A DNA stretch of 53,478 nucleotides from Pelagibacterales bacterium SAG-MED39 (GTDB lineage Bacteria > Pseudomonadota > Alphaproteobacteria > Pelagibacterales > Pelagibacteraceae): the NCBI GenBank assembly GCA_014653625.1, contig JACWEI010000007.1:1-53478 (forward strand), written 5' to 3'. This document shows positions 17,893-26,314 of this stretch, piece by piece. Position numbers and translations under genes: made by a program. The notes beneath the pieces are model-generated. The model had not been told where the DNA came from and ran no database searches. It saw only the letters and a program-made list of their open reading frames with translations. Position 1 is the first letter of the stretch, and the number at the start of each line of letters is the position of its first letter.

Positions 17893-18750
17893 TTGCCAAT
17901 AAAACATTTATTAATTTTAATTTTTATTATGGTAGCTCATGGCAGTGCATTTCCGGTAGCAAAACTAGCTTTAAATAATTCTGTTCCTCCTATTCTAATG
18001 GCATCTTTAAGAATGGGTTTAGTATTGCTGATATTGATACCATTTTGGAGATTTAGAATTCCTCCCAAAAAATATTTAAATTCACTTATATTTTTTTCCG
18101 TATCGATGGGTGTAATGGTCTATGTATTTATGAACTTGTCTTTATATTACTCAACTATAATATCACCCATAATACTCGGTTCACAGTTAGCAATACCTTT
18201 TGGAATACTGGCTAGTTCCTTCATACTGAAGGAAAATATTTCAAAAAATAAATGGATATTAATCTTCACATCTTTCTTGGGTATTTTAATAATCTTTTTT
18301 GACCCTAAGCTAGCAAACAATTTTATTGGTTTATTTTTTGCTAGTTTAATGGCACTTTTTTTTGGTCTTGCTCAAGTTTATTCAAGATTGTTGAAAGAAT
18401 TAGATACTAGTATGATAAATGCATGCACAGGTCTTTTTGGATTTATAATTTTGATTATGATTTCTTATTTAATAGAAGGTAATACTTTGATAAATATAAA
18501 ATCGATTGAGACAGAATCGTGGATGTTAATATTTTACCAAGCTATTATTGTCTCTCTATGTGCTCATCTATTAATGTTTTATCTTTATAAATTTTATACT
18601 GTAGGTAAAATTTTTCCTTTTTATTCTCTATTTCCAATATTTGGTATTTTTCTAAGTTATATTATCTTTGGAGAAATACCTTCTTTTTTGTTTGTTTTGG
18701 GAGGTATGATCGTAATAAGCTCTGTAATTTTACTTAATAAAATAAAATAA
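17893..18750 (+). CDS. EamA/DMT-family transporter
   Basis: This 285-residue inner-membrane protein has about ten hydrophobic segments in two EamA repeats, with the N-terminal AHGSAFPVAKLALN typical of the family. The start chosen is TTG at 17893, three bases after the upstream stop. An ATG at 17929 would remove part of the first membrane segment. As last gene of the monooxygenase operon it may export or import a pathway compound. DMT proteins transport varied metabolites and amino acids, so direction and substrate are open. Confidence 0.83.
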   Translation: MPIKHLLILIFIMVAHGSAFPVAKLALNNSVPPILMASLRMGLVLLILIPFWRFRIPPKKYLNSLIFFSVSMGVMVYVFMNLSLYYSTIISPIILGSQLAIPFGILASSFILKENISKNKWILIFTSFLGILIIFFDPKLANNFIGLFFASLMALFFGLAQVYSRLLKELDTSMINACTGLFGFIILIMISYLIEGNTLINIKSIETESWMLIFYQAIIVSLCAHLLMFYLYKFYTVGKIFPFYSLFPIFGIFLSYIIFGEIPSFLFVLGGMIVISSVILLNKIK

Positions 18751-18814
18751 TTTGTTTATTGAAAATATCTTTGATTAGATTTAATTTAAATTCTTAAAAA
18801 TTCCTTATAAGTCA

Positions 18815-20005
18815 ATGAACAAAAATTTAAAAAAAATATTAATTTCGATAATTATATTTACATCTATATGTGTATCAAATGTTTTTGCAGAAATAAAAGT
18901 AGGTATAATTTTAGGTTTTACTGGTCCTATAAGTTCTTTTACTCCTGCTATGGCGAAATCAGCTGAACTTGCCTTTATAGAAGCGTCAGAGTCGGACTTG
19001 TTATTAAGCGGTAAGACTATTTCCTCAATTAGAATAGACTCTACTTGCATAGATACTTCTTCAGCAATTAAAGCAGCTAATAATATTGTTTCACAAAATG
19101 TAGTTGCAGTTATAGGTGCTAGTTGTCCCAATATTGCTCAGGCTATTGCAACTGAAGTTACAATTCCAAATAAAATAATTATGGTATCACCCTCGTCAAC
19201 ATCGCCTTCTTTAAAAGATTTGGTTGATAGTGGTTTTTTTTTTCGAACTTCACCCTCAGATATTAGAAGTGCACAAATCTTAGCAGATTTTACAAAAGAC
19301 AAAAATATAAAAAGTTTAGCAATTACCTATGTTGACAATAGCTATGAAGAGAACTTATCAAAAGCATTCAAAGCTGCTTTAGAAGCTTATAATATTAAGG
19401 TAACTAAGAATAGTCCTCATGTGAGTGGCAAAAAAGATTATTCATCTGAGGTAGCAAAACTGGCAACATCTGGAGGAGATGCTTTAGCTATTATTAGTTA
19501 CCCAGATAGGGGTGGAAAAGAAATAATTCAAGCATCACTTGACTCAGGAACTTTCAACAAATTCATTTTTTTTGACGGTATGATTGATAATAGTTTAACT
19601 GATGAATTTAGTGAAAAGTTAAATGAGTCTTTTGGGATATTGTCTGGATCAAAAAAAAAAGGTGCAAGAATTTTTGCTGATTTAATTAACAAAAATGGCA
19701 TAAATTCTGGTCCATATATTGGTGAGTCTTATGATGCGGCGGCATTAATTGTGTTAGCAATGCAATCTGGAAATTCAACAAGTAGTGAATCAATTGTAAA
19801 AAACATTTTAGATGTTGCTAATTCTCCTGGAACTAAGATTTATCCAGGTGAATTAAAAAAAGGTTTAGATTTAATTATTAAAGGTAAAAAAATAAATTAT
19901 GAGGGTGTAACTAATGTAGAGTTTTCTAAAGATGGAAAAATAAAAGGATCATTTTTAGAACAGGTAATTAAAAATGGGAAATTTAAGAGCCAACAGCAAA
20001 GATAG
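18815..20005 (+). CDS. ABC-type substrate-binding protein, Liv/leucine-binding type (orphan)
   Basis: This 396-residue periplasmic protein has a signal peptide ending at SNVFA (about residue 25), then IKVGIILGFTGPISSFTPAMAKSAELA split across the first strand and helix, as in type I leucine/amide-binding proteins. VIGASCPNIAQAIA and VSPSSTSPSL follow. No permease or ATPase gene is adjacent. It lies 64 bases after the DMT gene and may be read from the monooxygenase operon or a separate promoter. It could deliver ligand to the livHMGF complex at 23.7-27.2 kb or to a system elsewhere. The ligand is not predictable. Urea/amide- and branched-chain-type ligands are both in the family. Confidence 0.85.
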   Translation: MNKNLKKILISIIIFTSICVSNVFAEIKVGIILGFTGPISSFTPAMAKSAELAFIEASESDLLLSGKTISSIRIDSTCIDTSSAIKAANNIVSQNVVAVIGASCPNIAQAIATEVTIPNKIIMVSPSSTSPSLKDLVDSGFFFRTSPSDIRSAQILADFTKDKNIKSLAITYVDNSYEENLSKAFKAALEAYNIKVTKNSPHVSGKKDYSSEVAKLATSGGDALAIISYPDRGGKEIIQASLDSGTFNKFIFFDGMIDNSLTDEFSEKLNESFGILSGSKKKGARIFADLINKNGINSGPYIGESYDAAALIVLAMQSGNSTSSESIVKNILDVANSPGTKIYPGELKKGLDLIIKGKKINYEGVTNVEFSKDGKIKGSFLEQVIKNGKFKSQQQR

Positions 20006-20030
20006 TGTTTAGATTTTTATTAATGTAAAT

Positions 20031-20099
20031 TTATAAGATATATTTGTCTGCAATATACATAGCCCATGCTATTGCCATTCCTAGTAAGATATATTTCAT
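20031..20099 (-). CDS. possible 22-residue hydrophobic membrane microprotein
   Basis: An ATG at 20099 opens 22 codons ending in TAA at 20031-20033. The product starts MKYILLGMAIAWAMY and ends ADKYIL, a single hydrophobic helix with charged ends, as in known single-span microproteins. It begins 17 bases behind the ProC-like stop with AAGG just upstream. Length alone makes chance likely, and only conservation in related genomes would establish it. Confidence 0.3.
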   Translation of the reverse strand: MKYILLGMAIAWAMYIADKYIL

Positions 20100-20115
20100 A
20101 ACCTTATTTTATTTA

Positions 20116-20883
20116 TCATTTATTTAGTCTTTTGTGAATACTATTAAGAGTCTTTATAATATTCTTATAAACACCTTTTTTTGACATTTGATTAAGGCCT
20201 TGCTCATTAAGCCCTTTTGGAGTTTGGGAATCTTTAACTAAATATTTCAATTCTTTTTTAGAATTTGCAACTGCATCTTCTGATAGTGCTAAAAATAACG
20301 ATGTTATATATTTCTGCGCATCATTCTTTTTAATACCTTTTTTTATTAACCAGTTACTCATCACTCTCAACATATCATAATAAGAAGCCATCATTCCTGA
20401 TATCGCCCAAAAGTTTGTAGATAGCTTTTCGTTTTTTATCTCAATTGAAGACCCAATTTTATTAAAAAAAGATTTTACTTGCTTGTTGGGAGGGTAAATT
20501 GGTACAGGACCTTTTTTAAGGGAAATAGGTGGGAGAGGAATTGCTCTTACAATACTTGCTTTGACTTTAATCATTTTTTTTAGTCTGGACAATGTTATAG
20601 TTGAGATTAAACTTATTATTGTCTGATTAGGTTTAAATCTTAAATTTTTTATTATTTTTTCACCAACCAAAGGTGTAATACATAAAAAAATCCAGTTGCA
20701 ATTATCAATGATTTTTTGATTTTGTTTTTCAATAGAAATTTTCTTAAACTTCTTTTTAAGTTTACTTGAAATTAATCTACTTCTAGATGAAATAATTATT
20801 TGTTCATATTTAATTGAAGACTTACATATGCCTGTAATTATTGAGGAAGCTATTCTTCCAGTTCCAATGAATCCTATTTTCAT
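20116..20883 (-). CDS. pyrroline-5-carboxylate reductase-like protein (divergent ProC family)
   Basis: This 255-residue cytoplasmic NAD(P)-dependent protein has the Rossmann motif GFIGTGRIASS at residue 4, CITPLVGEKII, VRAIPLPP (the family VRAMPNTP position) and a helical C-terminal dimerisation half. It departs from standard ProC near the end: the usual PGGTT region reads QTPKGLNEQG. I take the ATG at 20883, because a TTG at 20895 would only add MFDN before the conserved strand. It may reduce pyrroline-5-carboxylate to proline or a related imine. The gene is set between two hairpins and not clearly in an operon. The very lysine-rich sequence suggests relaxed constraint or a paralogue role. 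Confidence 0.65.
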   Translation of the reverse strand: MKIGFIGTGRIASSIITGICKSSIKYEQIIISSRSRLISSKLKKKFKKISIEKQNQKIIDNCNWIFLCITPLVGEKIIKNLRFKPNQTIISLISTITLSRLKKMIKVKASIVRAIPLPPISLKKGPVPIYPPNKQVKSFFNKIGSSIEIKNEKLSTNFWAISGMMASYYDMLRVMSNWLIKKGIKKNDAQKYITSLFLALSEDAVANSKKELKYLVKDSQTPKGLNEQGLNQMSKKGVYKNIIKTLNSIHKRLNK

Positions 20884-20923
20884 ATTATCAAACAATATTA
20901 ATAATTAAATTTTAGACAAAAAA

Positions 20924-20948
20924 AAGCCCTTAACATTGTTAAGGGCTT
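20924..20948 (-). terminator. intrinsic terminator of the outer-membrane protein gene
   Basis: A perfect 11-base-pair stem (AAGCCCTTAAC with GTTAAGGGCTT) closes a 3-base loop. Reading leftward it ends in a run of eight U, 30 bases after the barrel gene stop. It ends the barrel transcript before the ProC-like gene. The rightward side also has a T5 run, so it could stop antisense transcription too. Confidence 0.9.
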
Positions 20949-20977
20949 TTTACTAAATATTAAATACTAGTTTTAAA

Positions 20978-21643
20978 CTAGAATGCTTTTCCAACTGACA
21001 CTTTGACAAGGTAACCGTCAACATCGTCAGTTGTTACACTGTTAGCTGTATTGTTTGTAGATGTAACTGTAATTCCACCTAATTGCATGTAACTACCTTC
21101 TGCTCTAACAAAAGCTCCGTTAGGTAAATCTCTATCAATACCTACACCAACAGTAAATCCGTCCATGTCAGAATTAGGGTATGTAGATCCAGTTCCTAAT
21201 GTTTCATTTGTTTCAACATCAACTTGCACGTAACCTGCTTTAAGGTAAAGACCATCAATATTTCCTGGTCTTGCCATTGCGTAAATTGTCATTAAATCAG
21301 TAAAGTCAACTTGAGCTTTCTGTGTTTGAGTTGCAGCTGCTCCTGAAGATTTACCTTTTTGGTCAGTCTGTAAATGTGTGTTCTCTTCTGTTTCAAACGC
21401 AGTAGGAGTATATTCAATACCAACTGATACGCTATCAGTAAGTTCTTTTTCTAAAAATATTGCTCCAAAAGCTCCTAATCCTTCAGCTTCTCTAGCTACA
21501 GATGTTTCTGAGTCTTCTTTTTCTTTCGCGCTTGTTTCAAAATATCCTAATGCTGCTGTGATACCAATTTTAGCACCTACTTCTGCAAAAGAATTTGTTA
21601 TTGTTCCAGTAAGAAACAATAATGCAATAAATATTCTTTTCAT
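20978..21643 (-). CDS. outer-membrane beta-barrel protein
   Basis: This 221-residue secreted protein has a signal peptide ending at TNSFA (residue 20). Amphipathic strands alternate throughout, for example SVGIEYTPTAF, LYLKAGYVQVDVET and YLVKVSVGKAF, and it ends in Phe, the usual outer-membrane sorting residue. It resembles small OmpW/OmpA-like or porin-family barrels, and no catalytic motif is seen. An acidic, Thr/Gln-rich loop (residues about 75-95) is probably exposed. It has its own promoter region and terminator, so it is a single-gene unit likely expressed strongly. The exact family is not certain. Confidence 0.78.
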   Translation of the reverse strand: MKRIFIALLFLTGTITNSFAEVGAKIGITAALGYFETSAKEKEDSETSVAREAEGLGAFGAIFLEKELTDSVSVGIEYTPTAFETEENTHLQTDQKGKSSGAAATQTQKAQVDFTDLMTIYAMARPGNIDGLYLKAGYVQVDVETNETLGTGSTYPNSDMDGFTVGVGIDRDLPNGAFVRAEGSYMQLGGITVTSTNNTANSVTTDDVDGYLVKVSVGKAF

Positions 21644-21688
21644 TTTAAATCCCTTATATTAATATTTAGTTTTTTTACCCTTCTACAC

Positions 21689-21771
21689 TTTAACACAGTT
21701 AAAACAACTTAAGTAGCATAAATCAATGATTTAATTGTCGAAATAAATAAGATTTGTTGTAAAAATACAAC
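21689..21771 (-). promoter_or_regulatory. promoter region of the outer-membrane protein, with two inverted repeats
   Basis: Reading leftward, TTGATT (21721-21726), a 17-base spacer and TTTAAC (21698-21703) form a plausible promoter. The -10 lies in a perfect palindrome, TTTAAC-ACA-GTTAAA (21689-21703), and a second palindrome, GTTGTA-AAAA-TACAAC (21756-21771), lies about 30 bases upstream of the -35. Both are operator-like. The 174-base gap around them holds no gene that I can see. Confidence 0.4.
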
Positions 21772-21817
21772 ACATATTGAAACAAAATAAGCGAAATTCT
21801 AATTGAAATTGTATGCT

Positions 21818-22726
21818 TTAATTAAAGAAATAACCTCTGATTCTTAACAGTTCTCTACTTAGATTTTGATTTTCTTTAAATGGTTTTCTTCCATGAAGCC
21901 AAAAATAATTGTTAGCAACAATTATTGATCCTACAGGAAGTTTTGTTATCACTTTATTTTTACTTTCTTCAAGAGAGTCCGATAGTTTTTGTAAAAAATT
22001 CCCTTGTTCCATATTTTTTGGTTCTGGAAATTGATCAATATATGAAATTTGAGGCTTCCCCTCTTTATCTTTAGAAAATATTGGATGTTCAACTTTGTAA
22101 TCAATATTCTTACTTTTTGGCGATCCCCAAACAAAATTTTGCTTTCCAATAGGATCATTGAATAACTCCTCACAGTATTCCCAATCATCTAAATGTAACA
22201 TTGCAGTTTCTCCCCCTTCAGCATTTTTTTCTTCAATCTTTGTCATTAATAACCAATCTGTGGTATCTTTAACATAGGTTCCATCGGTGTGAAGATCCAT
22301 ATTTGTATAAGCTTTTCTCAAGTAGGAGTCACTTTTATCCTCGTGTTTTATATGAAACCTAGCATAATATTTTCCTGCCATAGAATCATGATTTGGTTTA
22401 CCAATAATATGAGCGATGGCAGTAGATAATTTAACCAAAAAAATATCATCAAGTTTTAGGCTCATATTTTTTGGTGATATTATAAAACAACCTGTACTTC
22501 TATTTCTTAATATAGAATTGATCAATTCACCAAGTTTTAATTCTGTTATATCATCTAAATTTTTAGCAATTGTAAAACGAGAAAATGGTTTGAGTTCTAA
22601 AGCAGTCAAATCAAATTTATTAAATGAAAATAATAATTTTTCTATAATTTGATCTTCAATTTCAATATTATAAATTCTCTTTGAATTATTATGTTCTGAA
22701 ATTGTTAAACCAGCAATTTTTTCCAT
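21818..22726 (-). CDS. glaH: glutarate 2-hydroxylase (CsiD/GlaH family)
   Basis: This 302-residue cytoplasmic Fe(II)/2-oxoglutarate dioxygenase converts glutarate to L-2-hydroxyglutarate. The iron ligands are HTD (His146, Asp148) in MDLHTDGTYV and His278 in NNYFWLHGR. The 2-oxoglutarate-binding Arg lies in SRELLRIRGYF. The segments AIAHIIGKPNHDSMAGKYYARF, HLDDWEYCEELF and YIDQFPEPKNMEQG, each given here only in part, correspond closely to E. coli CsiD as I know it. Its ATG overlaps the azlD stop by one base, making it the last gene of the liv-azl operon. The partner LhgO oxidase that normally recycles the product is absent from the window. Glutarate arises from lysine or from ring-cleavage pathways. 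Confidence 0.88.
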   Translation of the reverse strand: MEKIAGLTISEHNNSKRIYNIEIEDQIIEKLLFSFNKFDLTALELKPFSRFTIAKNLDDITELKLGELINSILRNRSTGCFIISPKNMSLKLDDIFLVKLSTAIAHIIGKPNHDSMAGKYYARFHIKHEDKSDSYLRKAYTNMDLHTDGTYVKDTTDWLLMTKIEEKNAEGGETAMLHLDDWEYCEELFNDPIGKQNFVWGSPKSKNIDYKVEHPIFSKDKEGKPQISYIDQFPEPKNMEQGNFLQKLSDSLEESKNKVITKLPVGSIIVANNYFWLHGRKPFKENQNLSRELLRIRGYFFN

Positions 22727-23049
22727 TATAGATATTCACTCAGTAATGTCATCATAATAGCAGAAATTACTGTTGGATAAACAAAATTTCTTTTAGATAT
22801 AAAAAATATAAATAAGCAAAATAATACTACTGTTAACCTAATTAAATAGCTTACTTCAGATAATGCACCAACTGGAAAGATAATTATTCTCGCAAGTAGT
22901 GCTGATAAGGTCGAGTAAGCAAGACAATTAAACCACCTGAATATTTTTGATGTCTCTTTTACTTTATTAGATGTTATTACCCCAAAAAACCTTGATATGT
23001 AAGTAGCTGAAGATGTTGCCAATATTGCTAAAACTATATTAATTGACAT
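22726..23049 (-). CDS. azlD: AzlD-family branched-chain amino acid export subunit
   Basis: This 107-residue small membrane protein has three to four hydrophobic segments and the family marks ATYISRFFGV near residue 17 and ALSALLARIIIFP in the middle. AzlD works with AzlC as a two-part exporter of branched-chain amino acids or analogues. It overlaps azlC by 11 bases and glaH by one base, so the three are translationally coupled. Confidence 0.85.
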   Translation of the reverse strand: MSINIVLAILATSSATYISRFFGVITSNKVKETSKIFRWFNCLAYSTLSALLARIIIFPVGALSEVSYLIRLTVVLFCLFIFFISKRNFVYPTVISAIMMTLLSEYL

Positions 23050-23743
23050 TTAATTCACCCATGTAAAACGCTAACGTCCCCGCAGTAAATCCACCAAATA
23101 GAATACACCAATCAGGTGATATAAAATAAAATAGAATACCAAATATAGATCCTAAAATGACAGCTAGAATCATTTGAATACTTTTCATTGCGTTGACCAT
23201 TACACATAAAAAGTAAATTGGATTTACTATTGCTAATCCTACCATCATATCTTTGTTAAGATAGTCTGCTATGAAAAAACCAAATGCGGTAGCAGATATT
23301 GCAACTGAAAGATTGGCTGCACCTACACCAATCCAATAATCTAGACGATATTTTCTTTTTACAGATTTATAATTTTCTTTCATTATTAGCCATGCAGAAA
23401 CTGCAATAAAATGACATGCTAAATAATATTTTAATTTTGGCTGACTCTTGTGCATTAGCAATGGAAAAAGCGATACAGTCATTGGATAAAGTCTTGCATT
23501 AACCAGCCAAACTGCCAAAAAAATATTTAATAAAGAGGCGCCAACCATTAATGACTCTGCCATTATTAATGAGCCAGGCAAAGCATAAGTTAAAAATGTT
23601 GAAAAAACACTCTCTTGAATGTTAAGACCAATGTTTTTAAATAAAGCACCAATTGCTATAAAACTTGCTGCTAATGCAACTGCAGGACTGTTAAGATCTT
23701 TGATACAAAAAAAGCCTTTTAAAAAATACTTAGTATTGATCAT
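23039..23743 (-). CDS. azlC: AzlC-family branched-chain amino acid exporter subunit
   Basis: This 234-residue inner-membrane protein has about six to seven hydrophobic segments and family marks such as SPAVALAASFIAIGALFKNIG (residues about 18-38, in part), WLVNARLYPMTVSLFPL and FFIADYLN. It forms an exporter with AzlD for branched-chain amino acids or similar compounds. Its ATG overlaps the stop of livF by one base. Export genes inside an import operon suggest overflow control of the imported compound or its product. The substrate is not defined. Confidence 0.85.
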   Translation of the reverse strand: MINTKYFLKGFFCIKDLNSPAVALAASFIAIGALFKNIGLNIQESVFSTFLTYALPGSLIMAESLMVGASLLNIFLAVWLVNARLYPMTVSLFPLLMHKSQPKLKYYLACHFIAVSAWLIMKENYKSVKRKYRLDYWIGVGAANLSVAISATAFGFFIADYLNKDMMVGLAIVNPIYFLCVMVNAMKSIQMILAVILGSIFGILFYFISPDWCILFGGFTAGTLAFYMGELNVN

Positions 23744-24528
23744 TAACCACCAAGAAATAATCTGCCAACATCAGGGTTATTTAATAAATCGTCCCCTTTA
23801 CCAGCTATAGCAGTTTGTCCAGAGACCAAAACATAACCAATATCTGCAAACTCAAGACCTTTTTTAGCATTTTGTTCGACTAGAATAATTGTTTTTTTTT
23901 CATTTTGCTGAAGATCTCTTAAAATTTCAAACACCATATCTATATATCTGGGCTCTAGCCCAATAGATGGTTCATCAACTAATAAAACTGATGGCTTCAT
24001 CACTAATGCTCTAGAAATTTCTAACAATCTTCTTTCTCCCCCAGATAATACTTTTGCTGGTTGATTTCTTCTATTTCCTAATCTTTCATATTTTTGAAGA
24101 ATTTTTTCTGCTTCTTCATAAGACTCTTCAGTTTTATCTTTAATAAAACCACCCATTAATAAATTTTCTTCTACTGTCATATCTGGAAAAACTGAATTAT
24201 CCTGAAGAATATAAGCTATTCCAACTGATTTAAGTTTCTCAGCAGGAGAAAGATTTGTAATTTCTTTTCCATCTATTTCTATTTTTCCAGAAAAAATATT
24301 TGTAAATCCATAAATTGAATGGAGTATTGTGGATTTTCCTGCTCCATTAGGACCTATTAAACAAAGTGATTGTGCTTTACTTACAAAAAGTTCAAAATTA
24401 TGAAGTATTTCCATTTTACCATAACCAGCATTGAGATTCTTTATTGTTAAATGAACATCATTAGGAGATAGGTTCTTTAAATCTTCAGCTACAGGAGCTT
24501 TGCCCAAAACTTCATATTGATTTGACAT
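23743..24528 (-). CDS. livF: branched-chain-type ABC transporter ATP-binding protein LivF
   Basis: This 261-residue cytoplasmic ATPase has Walker A GPNGAGKST, signature LSGGERRLLEISRAL and Walker B VLLVDEPSIGL, with the LivF-type EQNAKKGLEFAD downstream of the Walker B. An extra N-terminal stretch of about 25 residues (to LSPNDVHLT) precedes the usual start. It partners LivG, and the genes overlap by one base on each side. Confidence 0.92.
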   Translation of the reverse strand: MSNQYEVLGKAPVAEDLKNLSPNDVHLTIKNLNAGYGKMEILHNFELFVSKAQSLCLIGPNGAGKSTILHSIYGFTNIFSGKIEIDGKEITNLSPAEKLKSVGIAYILQDNSVFPDMTVEENLLMGGFIKDKTEESYEEAEKILQKYERLGNRRNQPAKVLSGGERRLLEISRALVMKPSVLLVDEPSIGLEPRYIDMVFEILRDLQQNEKKTIILVEQNAKKGLEFADIGYVLVSGQTAIAGKGDDLLNNPDVGRLFLGG

Positions 24529-25268
24529 TATTGTGCTCCCAAATAAGCATCGATAACACGCTTATCATTTTTGATTTCATCTGGTGATCCATTTGCAAGC
24601 ATCTTGCCATGTGCTAAGCAAAAAATATCTTCAGCTAACTGCATAATTACTTTCATATTATGTTCGATAACTAAAAGTGTAATACCAAAATCTTGATTCA
24701 CCTTAATTAATCTATCTATAATTCCATTTATTAAAGTAGGATTGATACCAGCAGTTGGTTCATCTAATAGCAACATCTCAGGTTCATTCATAAGTGCCAT
24801 TGCTAATTCTAATAATTTTTGTTGTCCAAAAGATAAATCGCCAGCTCTTAAGTTTCTTTTTTGATATAATCCAACAAAATTTAATAAATTTTCTGCCTTT
24901 TCTGTTAAGTCTTTTGGGATTTTCGAAAAAATTGTGAATAAACTTGCGTCACTTCCTTTATGACTAATTAGCATATTCTCTACACAATTTAATTTGCCAT
25001 AAATTCTAGTTTGTTGAAATGTTCTTAATAAACCAAGTTTTGCTATTACTGGAACAGGTAATTCTGATACTTCTTTCTCATTAAATTTAATTGACCCATT
25101 ATCGATTGGATAAGTGCCGACAATAGAATTAAATAAAGTTGTTTTACCTGAACCATTTGGTCCTATTAGACCAACAATTTTTCCTTTCTCAACTTTCATT
25201 GAAATATCAACATTGGCTTTTACACCACCAAATGATTTACTGACATTACTAACTTCTAAAATACTCAT
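24528..25268 (-). CDS. livG: branched-chain-type ABC transporter ATP-binding protein LivG
   Basis: This 246-residue cytoplasmic ATPase has Walker A GPNGSGKTT, signature LSFGQQKLLELAMAL (the LivG form, lacking the second Gly), Walker B MLLLDEPTAGINP and the H-loop VIEHNMKVIM. It forms a heterodimer with LivF to drive the LivHM permease. It overlaps livM by four bases (ATGA). Confidence 0.92.
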   Translation of the reverse strand: MSILEVSNVSKSFGGVKANVDISMKVEKGKIVGLIGPNGSGKTTLFNSIVGTYPIDNGSIKFNEKEVSELPVPVIAKLGLLRTFQQTRIYGKLNCVENMLISHKGSDASLFTIFSKIPKDLTEKAENLLNFVGLYQKRNLRAGDLSFGQQKLLELAMALMNEPEMLLLDEPTAGINPTLINGIIDRLIKVNQDFGITLLVIEHNMKVIMQLAEDIFCLAHGKMLANGSPDEIKNDKRVIDAYLGAQ

Positions 25269-26314
25269 TTTAACTCTACCTGGGCTTTTCGATCTGCTTC
25301 ATCAACTACTTCCCCAAATCTCTCTGGGTATTTCTCTCTTAACCATCCCATTATTCCTTCTGGGAAATAAATCACAATTACAACTATAAGAACTCCTAGT
25401 GCAACGTATTGCCAACCTAAGAAGAATGTCCAAAAACCTTCTTTGAAGATATGAAATACAGTTGCTCCAATAACAGGTCCCCATAAAGTTCCTTTTCCAC
25501 CTAAGATAGCCATCAAGACCATGAACACTCCCATCTCTCTTCCATCAAATGCAACATCAGTTGAGTCTATATAACCAACTAGACCACCCATAATTCCTCC
25601 AGCTAATCCACAAAAGAAAGCAGATATCATCCAACCAATAATTTTATATTTCATTGTTTGAATTCCCATCGCTTCAGCTTTGTCTTCATTATCTCTTATT
25701 GCATTTAGTATTAATTTAAATCTTGTTGAATAAATTGATTTGACTGTAATAAAAGTCAAAACAACTGCCATGAAACTCAAGAAGTAAAAGAATTCACCTC
25801 TTGCTTCTAAGCTTCCTACATCTGGGAAAGGTGGAGTTGTAAAACCTTGTCCAGCTCCTATAATTTCTATACCACCTGAAATCTCACCAGCTGCAACTCC
25901 TAAACCTAAAGTGCAAATTGCAAAGTAATGGCCTCTTAATCCTAAAATTGAGTAACCAATTAATCCAGCAACAATTGTTGGGATTACTGCAGCAACAACA
26001 AGACCCATAGCCATTCCTTGAAAAAATTGAGTTGGAGTATGTACAAATGTTTTCTCACCACCACTTTCAGTCCATTCAGCTAGTGGAAAAAACATTCCCA
26101 CTTGAACTGATGCACAAAGGTACATTCCAAGTCCATAAAATAGTATATTTCCAAAGGTGTTGTAACCCATTTCCCCACCTTGAATATTCCAAGTAAGAGC
26201 TAAAACAATTAAAACACATAGTATTGATAGTTGAACTTTAAAAGCTGGAAATATAAATGGCGCAGCTAATCCAAAAATTAGCAATGCTGCATATAAAATA
26301 ATATTCTTATTCAT
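25265..26314 (-). CDS. livM: branched-chain-type ABC transporter permease LivM
   Basis: This 349-residue inner-membrane permease has about nine to ten segments, the LivM marks GRHYFA-like LRGHYFAICTLGLGVA, NEDKAEAMGIQTMKYK (coupling loop) and FFCGLAGGIMGGLVGYI. A hydrophilic insert with SGGEKTFVHTPTQFF lies near residues 80-95, and a charged C-terminal tail ends VDEADRKAQVELK. It pairs with LivH and its ATG overlaps the livH stop. Confidence 0.9.
   Translation of the reverse strand: MNKNIILYAALLIFGLAAPFIFPAFKVQLSILCVLIVLALTWNIQGGEMGYNTFGNILFYGLGMYLCASVQVGMFFPLAEWTESGGEKTFVHTPTQFFQGMAMGLVVAAVIPTIVAGLIGYSILGLRGHYFAICTLGLGVAAGEISGGIEIIGAGQGFTTPPFPDVGSLEARGEFFYFLSFMAVVLTFITVKSIYSTRFKLILNAIRDNEDKAEAMGIQTMKYKIIGWMISAFFCGLAGGIMGGLVGYIDSTDVAFDGREMGVFMVLMAILGGKGTLWGPVIGATVFHIFKEGFWTFFLGWQYVALGVLIVVIVIYFPEGIMGWLREKYPERFGEVVDEADRKAQVELK

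Noticed and set aside
18805-19131. Leftward 108-codon frame
   Set aside because: Antisense shadow of the Liv-type binding protein at 18815-20005, with no family features.
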